Shown: piece after piece, positions 8,959 through 16,185 of the stretch
Layout: every line of letters starts with the position of its first letter
Position numbering within the stretch: the first letter of the stretch is position 1
Origin: JAEZHK01 sp040768845
Lineage (GTDB): Bacteria; Bacillota; Clostridia; Christensenellales; Aristaeellaceae
Direction of reading: 5' to 3'
NCBI GenBank assembly: GCA_040768845.1
Contig: JAXGME010000002.1
Span: 310,001 to 374,000 of the forward strand
Length of the DNA: 64,000 bases
Notes under the pieces: model-generated
Database searches by the model: none
Told to the model about the DNA's origin: nothing
What the model saw: only the letters and a program-made list of their open reading frames with translations
Translations under genes and position numbers: made by a program

Positions 8959-10119
8959 ATGCGCATGGCCAAAGATCAAGACAGGAACCGGCGCCAGCGA
9001 AAGGGCGACGATGGCGCCGACAGCTGGATTCCGGTGGCCATCATGCTGGTGGTATTTCCGCCGGTGGGTGCCATCATGCTGCTCAAGCGCTTCCACAGTC
9101 TGACGCGCGAGGAGTCTTCGGAGCGCCGCGCAAAGTCGTCTTCCTCCGCCGGATCGGTGCTTTTGATGCTCGGCGCGCTGATGCTTTTCCTGGGCGTCCG
9201 CTCCGTTTTTCCGGCCTTATTCGCCATCGGTCTCGCGCTTCTGGCATATTCCAGCCATCTGGGCCGCACCCGCCGCCGGTTTGAAAAGTATCTCAACGTG
9301 GTGGGCCGGCGCAAGGTGATGCGCGTACGGGAGATCGCCGCCGCCATCCCGGTGACGGAGGAACAGGCCTGCCGCGACCTGGAGCGGATGATTGAGGATG
9401 GCCGCTTCCCCGAGGGCGCGTACCTGGACATGAGCACCCGCGCACTGGTGATCGACGGCCACGCGGCGGAGCCCGCGCCGGCGCGGGAAATCCACCTGCA
9501 TTTCGAGCCGGAGGCGGCCCCCGCCCCCAAGGCGGAGCCCAAACCGGCGCCCAAGCCGGCGCCCGCGCCCGATTCACAGGCACCGGAGGACCCCTATATG
9601 GCCAAGCTCCGGGAGATCCGCCGCATGGACGAGCTGATCGCCAACGAGGACGTATCCCGGAAGATCCGCAGAATCGAGGAAGTCACCCGGCTGATCTTCG
9701 ACAAGGTTCGCCAGTCTCCGGCCAAGCTGGATCAGATCCGCACCTTCATGAACTACTACCTGCCCACCACGCTGAAGCTGCTCAGCGCCTACGCGGAGCT
9801 GGAAAAACAGACCGTGGCGGGCGACAACATCCGCTCCAGCCGGGAGGCCATCGAAAAGATGCTCTCGCAGCTGGTGTTCGGCTTTGAGCAGCAGCTGGAT
9901 CAGATGTTCGAGGCCGATGCGCTGGACATCTCCTCCGACATCACGGTGCTGGAGCGCATGATGGCCAAGGACGGGCTTTCGGAAAACCCCTACCAGCTGC
10001 CAAAGCGCCCGGCCAAGGCGAAAAAGACCGAGGAAATCACGCTGACGCTGGGCGGCGCCCAGGCGGCCCAAGCCCCCGCGGGCGCGGCGGCCCAGGCGGC
10101 GGAGGAGGAAAAGGCGTGA
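8959..10119 (+). CDS. XpaC-like (5-bromo-4-chloroindolyl phosphate hydrolysis) family protein
   Basis: This 386-residue protein has a basic N-terminus, two membrane helices (about residues 25-43 and 65-97), a middle winged-helix-like segment (MRVREIAAAIPVTEEQACRDLERMIEDG), a Pro/Ala linker (about 170-205) and a helical C-terminal domain (KIRRIEEVTRLIFDKVRQSP). This order matches the XpaC/halogen-hydrolase family, often near TelA-type tellurite-resistance genes; none is here. Biochemical function is unknown. ATG at 8959 has GGAGGGA upstream. It overlaps the next gene by GTGA. Confidence 0.7.
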   Translation: MRMAKDQDRNRRQRKGDDGADSWIPVAIMLVVFPPVGAIMLLKRFHSLTREESSERRAKSSSSAGSVLLMLGALMLFLGVRSVFPALFAIGLALLAYSSHLGRTRRRFEKYLNVVGRRKVMRVREIAAAIPVTEEQACRDLERMIEDGRFPEGAYLDMSTRALVIDGHAAEPAPAREIHLHFEPEAAPAPKAEPKPAPKPAPAPDSQAPEDPYMAKLREIRRMDELIANEDVSRKIRRIEEVTRLIFDKVRQSPAKLDQIRTFMNYYLPTTLKLLSAYAELEKQTVAGDNIRSSREAIEKMLSQLVFGFEQQLDQMFEADALDISSDITVLERMMAKDGLSENPYQLPKRPAKAKKTEEITLTLGGAQAAQAPAGAAAQAAEEEKA

Positions 10120-10595
10120 GCGGCGCGAGTGAAAAACACCCCTCCGATTCCTACACCGAACAGGTGCAGATCCTCACCCAGGGGACGCTCAACGGCTTCA
10201 AGCGGCTGTTCGGCGGCCAGCTGATGGAGTGGATCGACGTGGTGGCCGCGGTGGTGGCGCGGCGGCACTCTGGCCACAACGTGACCACCGTCGCCGTGGA
10301 CAACCTGCAGTTTGCGGGCCCCGCCCGCGCCAACGACGTGGTGCTGCTGGCCGCCAAGATGACATACGTGGGCCGCACCTCGATGGAGGTCTGCGTCAAG
10401 ACCTATGTGGAGGCGCTGGACGGTGAGCGTGAGCTGATCAACACCGCTTACCTGGTGATGGTGGCGCTGGACGAATTCGAGCGCCCCGCACCGGTGCCCC
10501 GGCTGGTGCCGGAGACGGACGAGGAGAAAGAGGCCATGCTGGCCGGCGAGCGCCGCAGGAAGCTGCGCAAGGAGCGCTGCCGCGAGAATTACTAA
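10116..10595 (+). CDS. Acyl-CoA thioesterase, hotdog fold (YciA-like)
   Basis: This 159-residue single-domain protein has the hotdog thioesterase motif FGGQLMEWIDVVAAVVARRHSG and the strand NVTTVAVDNLQFAGPARANDVV. It should hydrolyse acyl-CoA thioesters in the cytoplasm; the chain-length preference cannot be read from the sequence. The GTG start overlaps the upstream stop (GTGA), so it is translationally coupled to the XpaC-like gene. The C-terminal tail is very basic (RRRKLRKERCREN). Confidence 0.85.
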   Translation: MSGASEKHPSDSYTEQVQILTQGTLNGFKRLFGGQLMEWIDVVAAVVARRHSGHNVTTVAVDNLQFAGPARANDVVLLAAKMTYVGRTSMEVCVKTYVEALDGERELINTAYLVMVALDEFERPAPVPRLVPETDEEKEAMLAGERRRKLRKERCRENY

Positions 10596-10605
10596 TTGAT
10601 TGGGA

Positions 10606-10625
10606 CCGGGGCGCATGCGCCCCGG
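10606..10625. terminator. Perfect palindrome between convergent genes
   Basis: A 20-bp perfect palindrome (CCGGGGCGCA and its complement) lies between the convergent thioesterase and glmM genes. It lacks a clear T tract on either side, so a bidirectional terminator is plausible but unproven. Confidence 0.45.
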
Positions 10626-10647
10626 CCCCAAAGCGTCTTGGACGAAC

Positions 10648-12003
10648 CTACGCCCCGCCCAGCTTTTCCTCGATCACGCGGGCGGTGTCCTCGGCAATGC
10701 GGCGGATCAGCGCCTCATCCCGGCCCTCGGTCATCACGCGGATCAGCGGCTCGGTGCCCGACACCCGCACCACGATGCGCCCATCCCCGCCCAGCGCCTT
10801 CTTGCCCGTCTCCACGGCCTCCTTGACGGCCGGGTCGGTGTAGAACTTCAGCTTGCCCTCCGGCGATACGCGCACGTTGATCATGGCCTGGGGGTAGCGC
10901 TTCATGATGCGCGCCATCTCCGAAAGCTTCACGCCCTCGCGGCGCAAAAGCGACAGAAGCTGCACCGCGGTCAGCTGGCCGTCGCCGGTGGTGGCGAAGT
11001 CCCGGTAGATCACGTGGCCGGACTGCTCTCCGCCGAAGTCGTATTCCTCCAGCAGCATCTCCTCCAGCACGAACCGGTCGCCCACCTTGGTGGCCTCAAA
11101 GCGGATGCCGTTTTCCTCGCAGAACTTCACAAAGCCCAGATTGGTCATGATGGTGCCCACGACGGTGTTCTTGTTGAGCTTGCCGCGCTTTTTCATGTCC
11201 AGCGCACAGATGGCCATGATGAAGTCGCCGTCGATCAGGTTGCCCGCGTCGTCGATCATCAGGCAGCGGTCCGCGTCGCCGTCAAAGGCCACGCCCGCGT
11301 CCAGCGCGTGCGCCAGCACGTATTCCCGGAGCGCGCCGATGTGGGTGGAGCCGCAGTTCATGTTGATGTTGAGCCCGTCCGGATCGGCAAAGAGGATGGT
11401 GGCCTTGGCGCCCAACTCGGAAAAGAGCCGGGCCGCGGAGGCGCTGGCGGAACCGTTGGCGCAGTCCACCGCGATGTTCAGCCCCTCCAGCGAGAATGCG
11501 ACGGTGGACTTCACGTGATCCACGTAGTCCTTGACGGCGCCGGGCTTTGCAATCACCTTGCCGATGTCGGCGGGAGCGGCCAGCGTTTCAGGCTGCACCC
11601 GGTCCAGCACGATGGCCTCGATGCGCTCCTCCAGGTCGTCGGGCAGCTTGTAGCCGTCGCCGGAGAAGATCTTGATGCCGTTGAACTCCGCAGAGTTGTG
11701 GGAGGCGGAAATCATCACCCCCGCGTCGGCCTTGTACTTGCCCACCAGGTAGGCCACCGCCGGCGTGGGCACCACGCCCAGCTGAATCACGTCCGCCCCC
11801 ACGGAGCACAGCCCGGCGGTCAGCGCGCCGGCAAGCATGTCGCTGGAGATGCGCGTATCCATGCCCACCGCGAACACGGGGCGGCGGCGGCTGCCGCCGG
11901 AGAGCACCATCGCCGCGGCGCGGCCAATGCGCAGCGCCAGTTCCACTGTCAGCGTGTCGTTTGCCACGCCGCGCACACCGTCGGTTCCGAAGAGTCTGCC
12001 CAT
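10648..12003 (-). CDS. glmM: Phosphoglucosamine mutase
   Basis: This 451-residue enzyme converts glucosamine 6-phosphate to glucosamine 1-phosphate for cell-wall precursor synthesis. The N-terminus MGRLFGTDGVRG, the phosphoserine loop ISASHNS with Ser101, the metal loop DGDADRC and the C-terminal RVSGTEPLIRVM phosphate-binding loop are all present. AAGGAG lies upstream of the ATG. It is the last gene of a four-gene operon starting at 13893 and takes the product of GlmS encoded 2 kb away. Confidence 0.98.
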   Translation of the reverse strand: MGRLFGTDGVRGVANDTLTVELALRIGRAAAMVLSGGSRRRPVFAVGMDTRISSDMLAGALTAGLCSVGADVIQLGVVPTPAVAYLVGKYKADAGVMISASHNSAEFNGIKIFSGDGYKLPDDLEERIEAIVLDRVQPETLAAPADIGKVIAKPGAVKDYVDHVKSTVAFSLEGLNIAVDCANGSASASAARLFSELGAKATILFADPDGLNINMNCGSTHIGALREYVLAHALDAGVAFDGDADRCLMIDDAGNLIDGDFIMAICALDMKKRGKLNKNTVVGTIMTNLGFVKFCEENGIRFEATKVGDRFVLEEMLLEEYDFGGEQSGHVIYRDFATTGDGQLTAVQLLSLLRREGVKLSEMARIMKRYPQAMINVRVSPEGKLKFYTDPAVKEAVETGKKALGGDGRIVVRVSGTEPLIRVMTEGRDEALIRRIAEDTARVIEEKLGGA

Positions 12004-12016
12004 GCTTTATTCTCCT

Positions 12017-12688
12017 TTACGTCCGTCTCTGGGCGATGCGCCCGCCGTCCTTCACCACGTGCAGGGCGGGCACGACGCCGCGCACCAGCGACAGCGGGTA
12101 CACCCACGCGCCGCGGCCCAGCACCACGCCGGGGTTGAGCACCGCGTTGCAGCCGATCTCCACCTCGTCGCCCACCATGGCGCCAAACTTTCTGAGGCCC
12201 GTGGCAATATCGCCCTCGGGCGCATGCACCGCGATGTCCCGCTTGTCGCTGCGCACGTTGGATGTGATGGCCCCCGCGCCCATGTGGGCCCTGTACCCCA
12301 GGATGGAATCCCCCACGTAATTGTAGTGGGGCACCTGCACCCGGTCAAAGAGCAGGCAGTTTTTCAGCTCCGTGGAATTGCCCACCACCGCGCCCTTGCC
12401 CACGATGGCGCTGCCCCGGACGAACGCCGCGTGGCGCACCTCCGCGCCCTCGTCCACGATCAGCGGCCCGGCCAGCGAGGCGGACGGGGCGATTTTCGCG
12501 CTCCGCGCGATGTATATGCCGCTCCCGCGCCGCTCATACGCGCTCTCGGGCAGGGTTTCGCCCAGCGCCAGGATGAATTCCTTCAATAGCGGCAGCGCCT
12601 GCCAGGGGTATTCCAGGCCCCGAAACAGCGCCGCGGCGATGGTCTTTTCCAGGTCAAACAGCGCCTGTGTTGCCAGATTATTGGCCAT
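12017..12688 (-). CDS. Left-handed beta-helix (GlmU C-terminal-like) protein
   Basis: This 223-residue protein has a helical N-terminus (to about residue 55) followed by hexapeptide repeats (IYIARSAKIAPSASLAGPLIV, then VRGSAIVGKGAVVGNSTELKN) typical of a left-handed beta-helix acyl- or nucleotidyl-transferase fold. Similar proteins in Clostridia are named UDP-N-acetylglucosamine pyrophosphorylase, but no nucleotidyltransferase loop is present. The second ATG (12688) is chosen because GAGGAGG lies 9 bp before it; the first ATG abuts that site. It overlaps the dCMP deaminase gene, and is followed by glmM. Confidence 0.75.
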   Translation of the reverse strand: MANNLATQALFDLEKTIAAALFRGLEYPWQALPLLKEFILALGETLPESAYERRGSGIYIARSAKIAPSASLAGPLIVDEGAEVRHAAFVRGSAIVGKGAVVGNSTELKNCLLFDRVQVPHYNYVGDSILGYRAHMGAGAITSNVRSDKRDIAVHAPEGDIATGLRKFGAMVGDEVEIGCNAVLNPGVVLGRGAWVYPLSLVRGVVPALHVVKDGGRIAQRRT

Positions 12689-13145
12689 CCCGTGCATCCT
12701 CCTCGTATTTTTCTAGCGCCACGCCGCCCTCCGCGAGCATCTGGCGGGCGAAGTCGTCCGGATACCCCGCCCGGTAGACCACCCGCAGGATGCCGGCGTT
12801 GACGATCATCTTGGCGCACAGTACGCAGGGCTGATGGGTACAGTACAGCGTCGCGCCCGCGATGCTCACGCCCAGACGCGCCGCCTGGATGATGGCGTTC
12901 TGCTCGGCGTGCACCGCGTAGCACAATTCGTGGTGGGTACCCGAGGGGATGTTCAGCCTGCGCCGCAGGCACTCGCCCCGCTCGACGCATGTCCTGACCC
13001 CGGCGGGCGCGCCGTTGTAGCCGGTGGTCATGATGCGCTTGTCCTTCACGATCACCGCGCCGATCTTGCGCTCCGCCTGATAGCAGCTTGCCCACGTGGC
13101 GATGACCTGAGCCATCTCCATGAAGCGCTTATCCCACTTGTCCAC
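12678..13145 (-). CDS. Deoxycytidylate (dCMP) deaminase
   Basis: This 155-residue zinc enzyme of the ComEB/dCMP deaminase family makes dUMP for thymidylate synthesis. The zinc and catalytic motif HAEQNA and the second zinc motif PCVLC are in the right order, and TTGYNGAPAG is a family signature. The GTG at 13145 has GGAGG five bases upstream; a TTG 15 bp earlier has none. It overlaps the preceding nucleotidyltransferase gene by 17 bp. Confidence 0.93.
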   Translation of the reverse strand: MDKWDKRFMEMAQVIATWASCYQAERKIGAVIVKDKRIMTTGYNGAPAGVRTCVERGECLRRRLNIPSGTHHELCYAVHAEQNAIIQAARLGVSIAGATLYCTHQPCVLCAKMIVNAGILRVVYRAGYPDDFARQMLAEGGVALEKYEEDARDGQ

Positions 13146-13893
13146 GGTTCCCTCCGCCAAAGCGCTCGTTGACCTCCCGGTAGGCCTCCGGCGAGCCGAT
13201 GTCGATGCATTCCCCGGTGAAGATGTAGGCGCGAACGTCCCGCCGGGTGCACAGCCACTCCGGGAAATGGCCGGGCGCGTCCGGGGAATTGCCCTCGTCC
13301 AGATACTGGCGGATCAGCGGCAGCGTGTCCCGTCGGTAGAGGTAGAGCGCGTACACGCCCACGTCGCTGGGCGGGTTTTCCGGCTTTTCCACCAGGGACA
13401 GCACCCGGTTGTCCGCCCCCAGCGTGGCCACCCCAAACTTGCGCAGCGTGTCCAGATCGTCCAGGTGCGCGGTCAGAAGCGTGTCCCGCTCGGTGCGCCG
13501 AAAGTCCGCCGCGAAGTCGCGCAGCGGAAAGGTGAAGAAGTTGTCGCTGGCGGCGATCAGGAGATCGTCGTCCAGCGCCGCCCGATCGATGACGAACTGG
13601 ATGTCCCCCACCGCGCCCAGGCGGTCATCGTTTGAGGTGGTGCCGTCATCCCACACGGTAAACCGAAGGCCCGGGTACCGCGAGGCCGCGCCCCCGGCCC
13701 AGGCTTCAAACCGGGCGATGAACCGGTGGTTGGAAACGATGTGCACCTCGGTCATGTCCTCGAGGGTCGCGATCTCGGACACCAGGTAATCCAGCATGGG
13801 TTTTCCGCCGATGGGCAGCAGCGCCTTGGGCGTGTCAAGCGTGAGCGGATACAGCCGCGTGGCGTAGCCCGCTGCCAGAATCAGTGACTTCAT
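13129..13893 (-). CDS. Sugar-phosphate nucleotidyltransferase
   Basis: This 254-residue Rossmann-like protein begins MKSLILAAGYATRLYPLT, the nucleotide-binding loop of the RmlA/GlmU-N superfamily, with KALLPIGGKPMLDYLV completing the signature. It should couple an NTP to a sugar 1-phosphate; the sugar and base are not evident. Nucleotidyltransferase, beta-helix protein and glmM in one operon suggest a role in UDP-GlcNAc or a related nucleotide sugar. A strong promoter lies just upstream. Confidence 0.85.
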   Translation of the reverse strand: MKSLILAAGYATRLYPLTLDTPKALLPIGGKPMLDYLVSEIATLEDMTEVHIVSNHRFIARFEAWAGGAASRYPGLRFTVWDDGTTSNDDRLGAVGDIQFVIDRAALDDDLLIAASDNFFTFPLRDFAADFRRTERDTLLTAHLDDLDTLRKFGVATLGADNRVLSLVEKPENPPSDVGVYALYLYRRDTLPLIRQYLDEGNSPDAPGHFPEWLCTRRDVRAYIFTGECIDIGSPEAYREVNERFGGGNRGQVG

Positions 13894-13939
13894 CGTCTTT
13901 ACGATCCTCCACAACCGTGCATTCGCGTGAACTCATCTG

Positions 13940-13968
13940 ATTATACTTGCCGTGGAAGGCTTTGTCAA
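13940..13968 (-). promoter_or_regulatory. Consensus promoter of the nucleotidyltransferase-glmM operon
   Basis: On the minus strand perfect TTGACA (13963-13968) and perfect TATAAT (13940-13945) are 17 bp apart, about 47 bp before the first start codon. Confidence 0.9.
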
Positions 13969-14016
13969 ACCATTCCGTCCGGCGCGGCGCGAGACATGAG
14001 TTAACCCACAGATAAC

Positions 14017-14045
14017 TTGCAAATTGTCGCGCCATCCCCTAAAAT
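14017..14045 (+). promoter_or_regulatory. Promoter of the leader ORF and ABC exporter
   Basis: TTGCAA (14017-14022) and TAAAAT (14040-14045) are 17 bp apart. Transcription would start near 14052, giving a leader of about 245 nt before the first transporter gene. It is divergent from the promoter at 13940. Confidence 0.75.
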
Positions 14046-14098
14046 GAGGAAGTGACCGCAAAAGCGGCGCCAAAAAAGAACGAAAGGGGGCAGTCCGA

Positions 14099-14209
14099 AT
14101 GTCTTACAGCCTGAAGTATGCCGTGGCCATCAAGCGTACCATTGCAGCCAATGGGATCATCCGTGATTCGGATTGCCGCCTTATGCACCTTCGCGATCAA
14201 AGGGCGTAG
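14099..14209 (+). CDS. 36-residue leader peptide upstream of ABC exporter
   Basis: A short ORF, MSYSLKYAVAIKRTIAANGI and 16 more residues, starts 47 bp after the predicted transcription start and has a GGGGG ribosome site 8 bp upstream. It is rich in basic residues (five Arg, two Lys) and uses CGT, ATT, GCA and TCT codons more than its neighbours. It is followed 20 bp later by a strong terminator and then the two ABC genes. The layout parallels the Bacillus bmrB leader ahead of bmrCD, where leader translation controls readthrough. No homology is claimed. Confidence 0.6.
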   Translation: MSYSLKYAVAIKRTIAANGIIRDSDCRLMHLRDQRA

Positions 14210-14229
14210 TTTCCGTCCGCCAACGCGTC

Positions 14230-14263
14230 GGCCATCGGGCAGCATCTGCCCGATGGCCTTTTT
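14230..14263 (+). terminator. Terminator/attenuator between leader ORF and ABC genes
   Basis: A perfect 13-bp stem GGCCATCGGGCAG, loop CAT, CTGCCCGATGGCC is followed by TTTTTG. It lies 20 bp after the leader stop and 36 bp before the first transporter gene. The 5' arm sequence GGCCATC also occurs inside the leader ORF (14125-14131), where it could compete for the 3' arm GATGGCC. Confidence 0.85.
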
Positions 14264-14298
14264 GTGCCTTGAGAAACCCAAAGGAGGGCCTCTCCCCC

Positions 14299-16116
14299 AT
14301 GAAATCAAAACAGATGCGCCTGGTCCGATCGATGATGAAGGGCCACCTGGCCCGGTACCTGGGCTCCGTGCTGGCGATGGCCGTCAGCGTGTGCGCGTCG
14401 CTGGTGACGCCGCTGGTGCTGGCGGAGGCCATCGACGCCGTAATCGGCGCGAAGCGCCCGCTCCAGCTTCCGGGGCCAATCCTGGACTGGGTGAACCGGA
14501 TGGGCGGACGCGATTTTCTGGTCCGCAACCTGTGGCTGATGGCGCTCGGCATGCTCCTTTTGTACCTCGCCGGCGGCTTTTTCCAATACCTTCGGGGGCG
14601 CTGGTCCGCGGAGGCCAGCGAGGACATCGCCAAATCCCTCCGGGACCGATTGTACGACCACCTGCAGCGGCTGTCCTTTGACTACCACGTCAAGGCGGAG
14701 ACGGGCGATCTGGTGCAGCGCTGCACGTCGGACGTGGAAACCATCCGACGCTTTTTGCAGAGCCAGCTGGTGGAAATCTTTCGCGCGTTTCTGATCGTGG
14801 GCGTGGCGGTGGTGGTGATGCTCCGGATCAGCCCCCGGATGACGCTGGTTTCGCTGATCCTGGTGCCGGGCCTCTTCCTGTGGGCGTACTTTTTCTTCCG
14901 GCTGGTGCAGAAAAACTTCCAGAAGGTGGACGACGCCGAGGGCCGCATGAGCGCCGTACTGCAGGAAAACCTGTCCGGCGTGCGCGTGGTGCGCGCCTTC
15001 GGGCGGCAGCAGTACGAGGTGGAGAAGTTCGCCCGCGTCAACGACGACCTCTACCGCAAGCACCGGCACCTGGGCGACCTGCTGGCCGTGTACTGGCCCT
15101 CCAGCGACATGATCAGCATGGTGCAGGCCGGGCTGGCGCTGATCTTCGGCGTTTTTCTGGCCGCCGACGGGCAGCTGATGGTGGGCGAGATGACGGTATT
15201 CGTCAGCTACATCTGGATGCTGCTCTGGCCGGTGCGCCAGCTGGGCAGAATCCTTTCGGAGATGGGCAAGGCGATGGTGGCCGCGGGCCGCATTGCCGAC
15301 GTGCTGGAAACCCCGGCGGAAGACGACCCGGAGGGGACGCTCACCCCTTCCGTCGCCGGCGACATCCGCTTCGAGCACGTAGCCTTCTCGTATGAAGCGA
15401 TGAACCCGGTGCTCATCGACGTGGACTTTTCCGTAAAGCGCGGCCAGACCGTGGCGATCCTGGGGGCCACCGGCTCCGGCAAGTCCACCATGATGCACCT
15501 TTTGCAGCGGCTCTACGACGTGGACGATGGGCGGATCACCATCGGCGGCACGGACATCCGGAAGATCCGCAAGGAGCACCTGCGCAGCCGCATCGGGCTG
15601 ATTTTGCAGGAGCCGTTCCTCTACTCCCGCACGCTGGGCAACAACATCAAAATCGCCGCGCCGGACGTGTCCGCGGAGGCGGTGGAGGGTGCCGCCCGCA
15701 CCGCCCGGGCCGACGGCTTCATCCGGAACTTTGACCGGGGCTATGAAACGCTGATGGGCGAGCGGGGCGTCACGCTGTCCGGCGGGCAGCAGCAGCGGGT
15801 GGCCATCGCACGCACGCTGCTCAAACAAAACGACATCCTGATCTTTGACGATTCGCTGTCCGCCGTGGACACCGAAACCGACCAGGCCATCCGCGCGGCG
15901 CTGCGCCGCGAAAAGACCCACGCCACCACCTTCATTATATCCCACCGGCTGACCACCCTCAGCCAGGCGGACCGGATTCTGGTGCTGCAAAACGGCCGCA
16001 TCGCCCAGCAGGGCACCCATGACGAGCTGATCGACCGGGACGGCCTGTACCGCCGCGTGTGGCGCATCCAGTCCCAGCTGGAGGAGGAGCTCGGAACCGA
16101 CGACGCCTCGGCGTAG
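14299..16116 (+). CDS. ABC exporter half-transporter with degenerate catalytic site
   Basis: This 605-residue protein has an N-terminal six-helix exporter domain (about 20-310) and one ATPase domain. Walker A GATGSGKST (near residue 390), signature LSGGQQQR (near 492), Walker B ILIFDDSLSAVD (near 514) and switch His in ISHRL are visible. The residue after the Walker B Asp is Asp, not the catalytic Glu. Together with the next gene it forms a heterodimer of the BmrC/BmrD or TM287/288 type. ATG at 14299 has AAGGAGG; in-frame sequence upstream runs through the terminator and is not coding. Confidence 0.93.
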   Translation: MKSKQMRLVRSMMKGHLARYLGSVLAMAVSVCASLVTPLVLAEAIDAVIGAKRPLQLPGPILDWVNRMGGRDFLVRNLWLMALGMLLLYLAGGFFQYLRGRWSAEASEDIAKSLRDRLYDHLQRLSFDYHVKAETGDLVQRCTSDVETIRRFLQSQLVEIFRAFLIVGVAVVVMLRISPRMTLVSLILVPGLFLWAYFFFRLVQKNFQKVDDAEGRMSAVLQENLSGVRVVRAFGRQQYEVEKFARVNDDLYRKHRHLGDLLAVYWPSSDMISMVQAGLALIFGVFLAADGQLMVGEMTVFVSYIWMLLWPVRQLGRILSEMGKAMVAAGRIADVLETPAEDDPEGTLTPSVAGDIRFEHVAFSYEAMNPVLIDVDFSVKRGQTVAILGATGSGKSTMMHLLQRLYDVDDGRITIGGTDIRKIRKEHLRSRIGLILQEPFLYSRTLGNNIKIAAPDVSAEAVEGAARTARADGFIRNFDRGYETLMGERGVTLSGGQQQRVAIARTLLKQNDILIFDDSLSAVDTETDQAIRAALRREKTHATTFIISHRLTTLSQADRILVLQNGRIAQQGTHDELIDRDGLYRRVWRIQSQLEEELGTDDASA

Positions 16117-16185
16117 GGCAAAGCCCGCGCACAACCCGGGCGGGCGCGCCAAGGGCGTCCGCCCGCCGTCAAAGGAGGAATCAGG

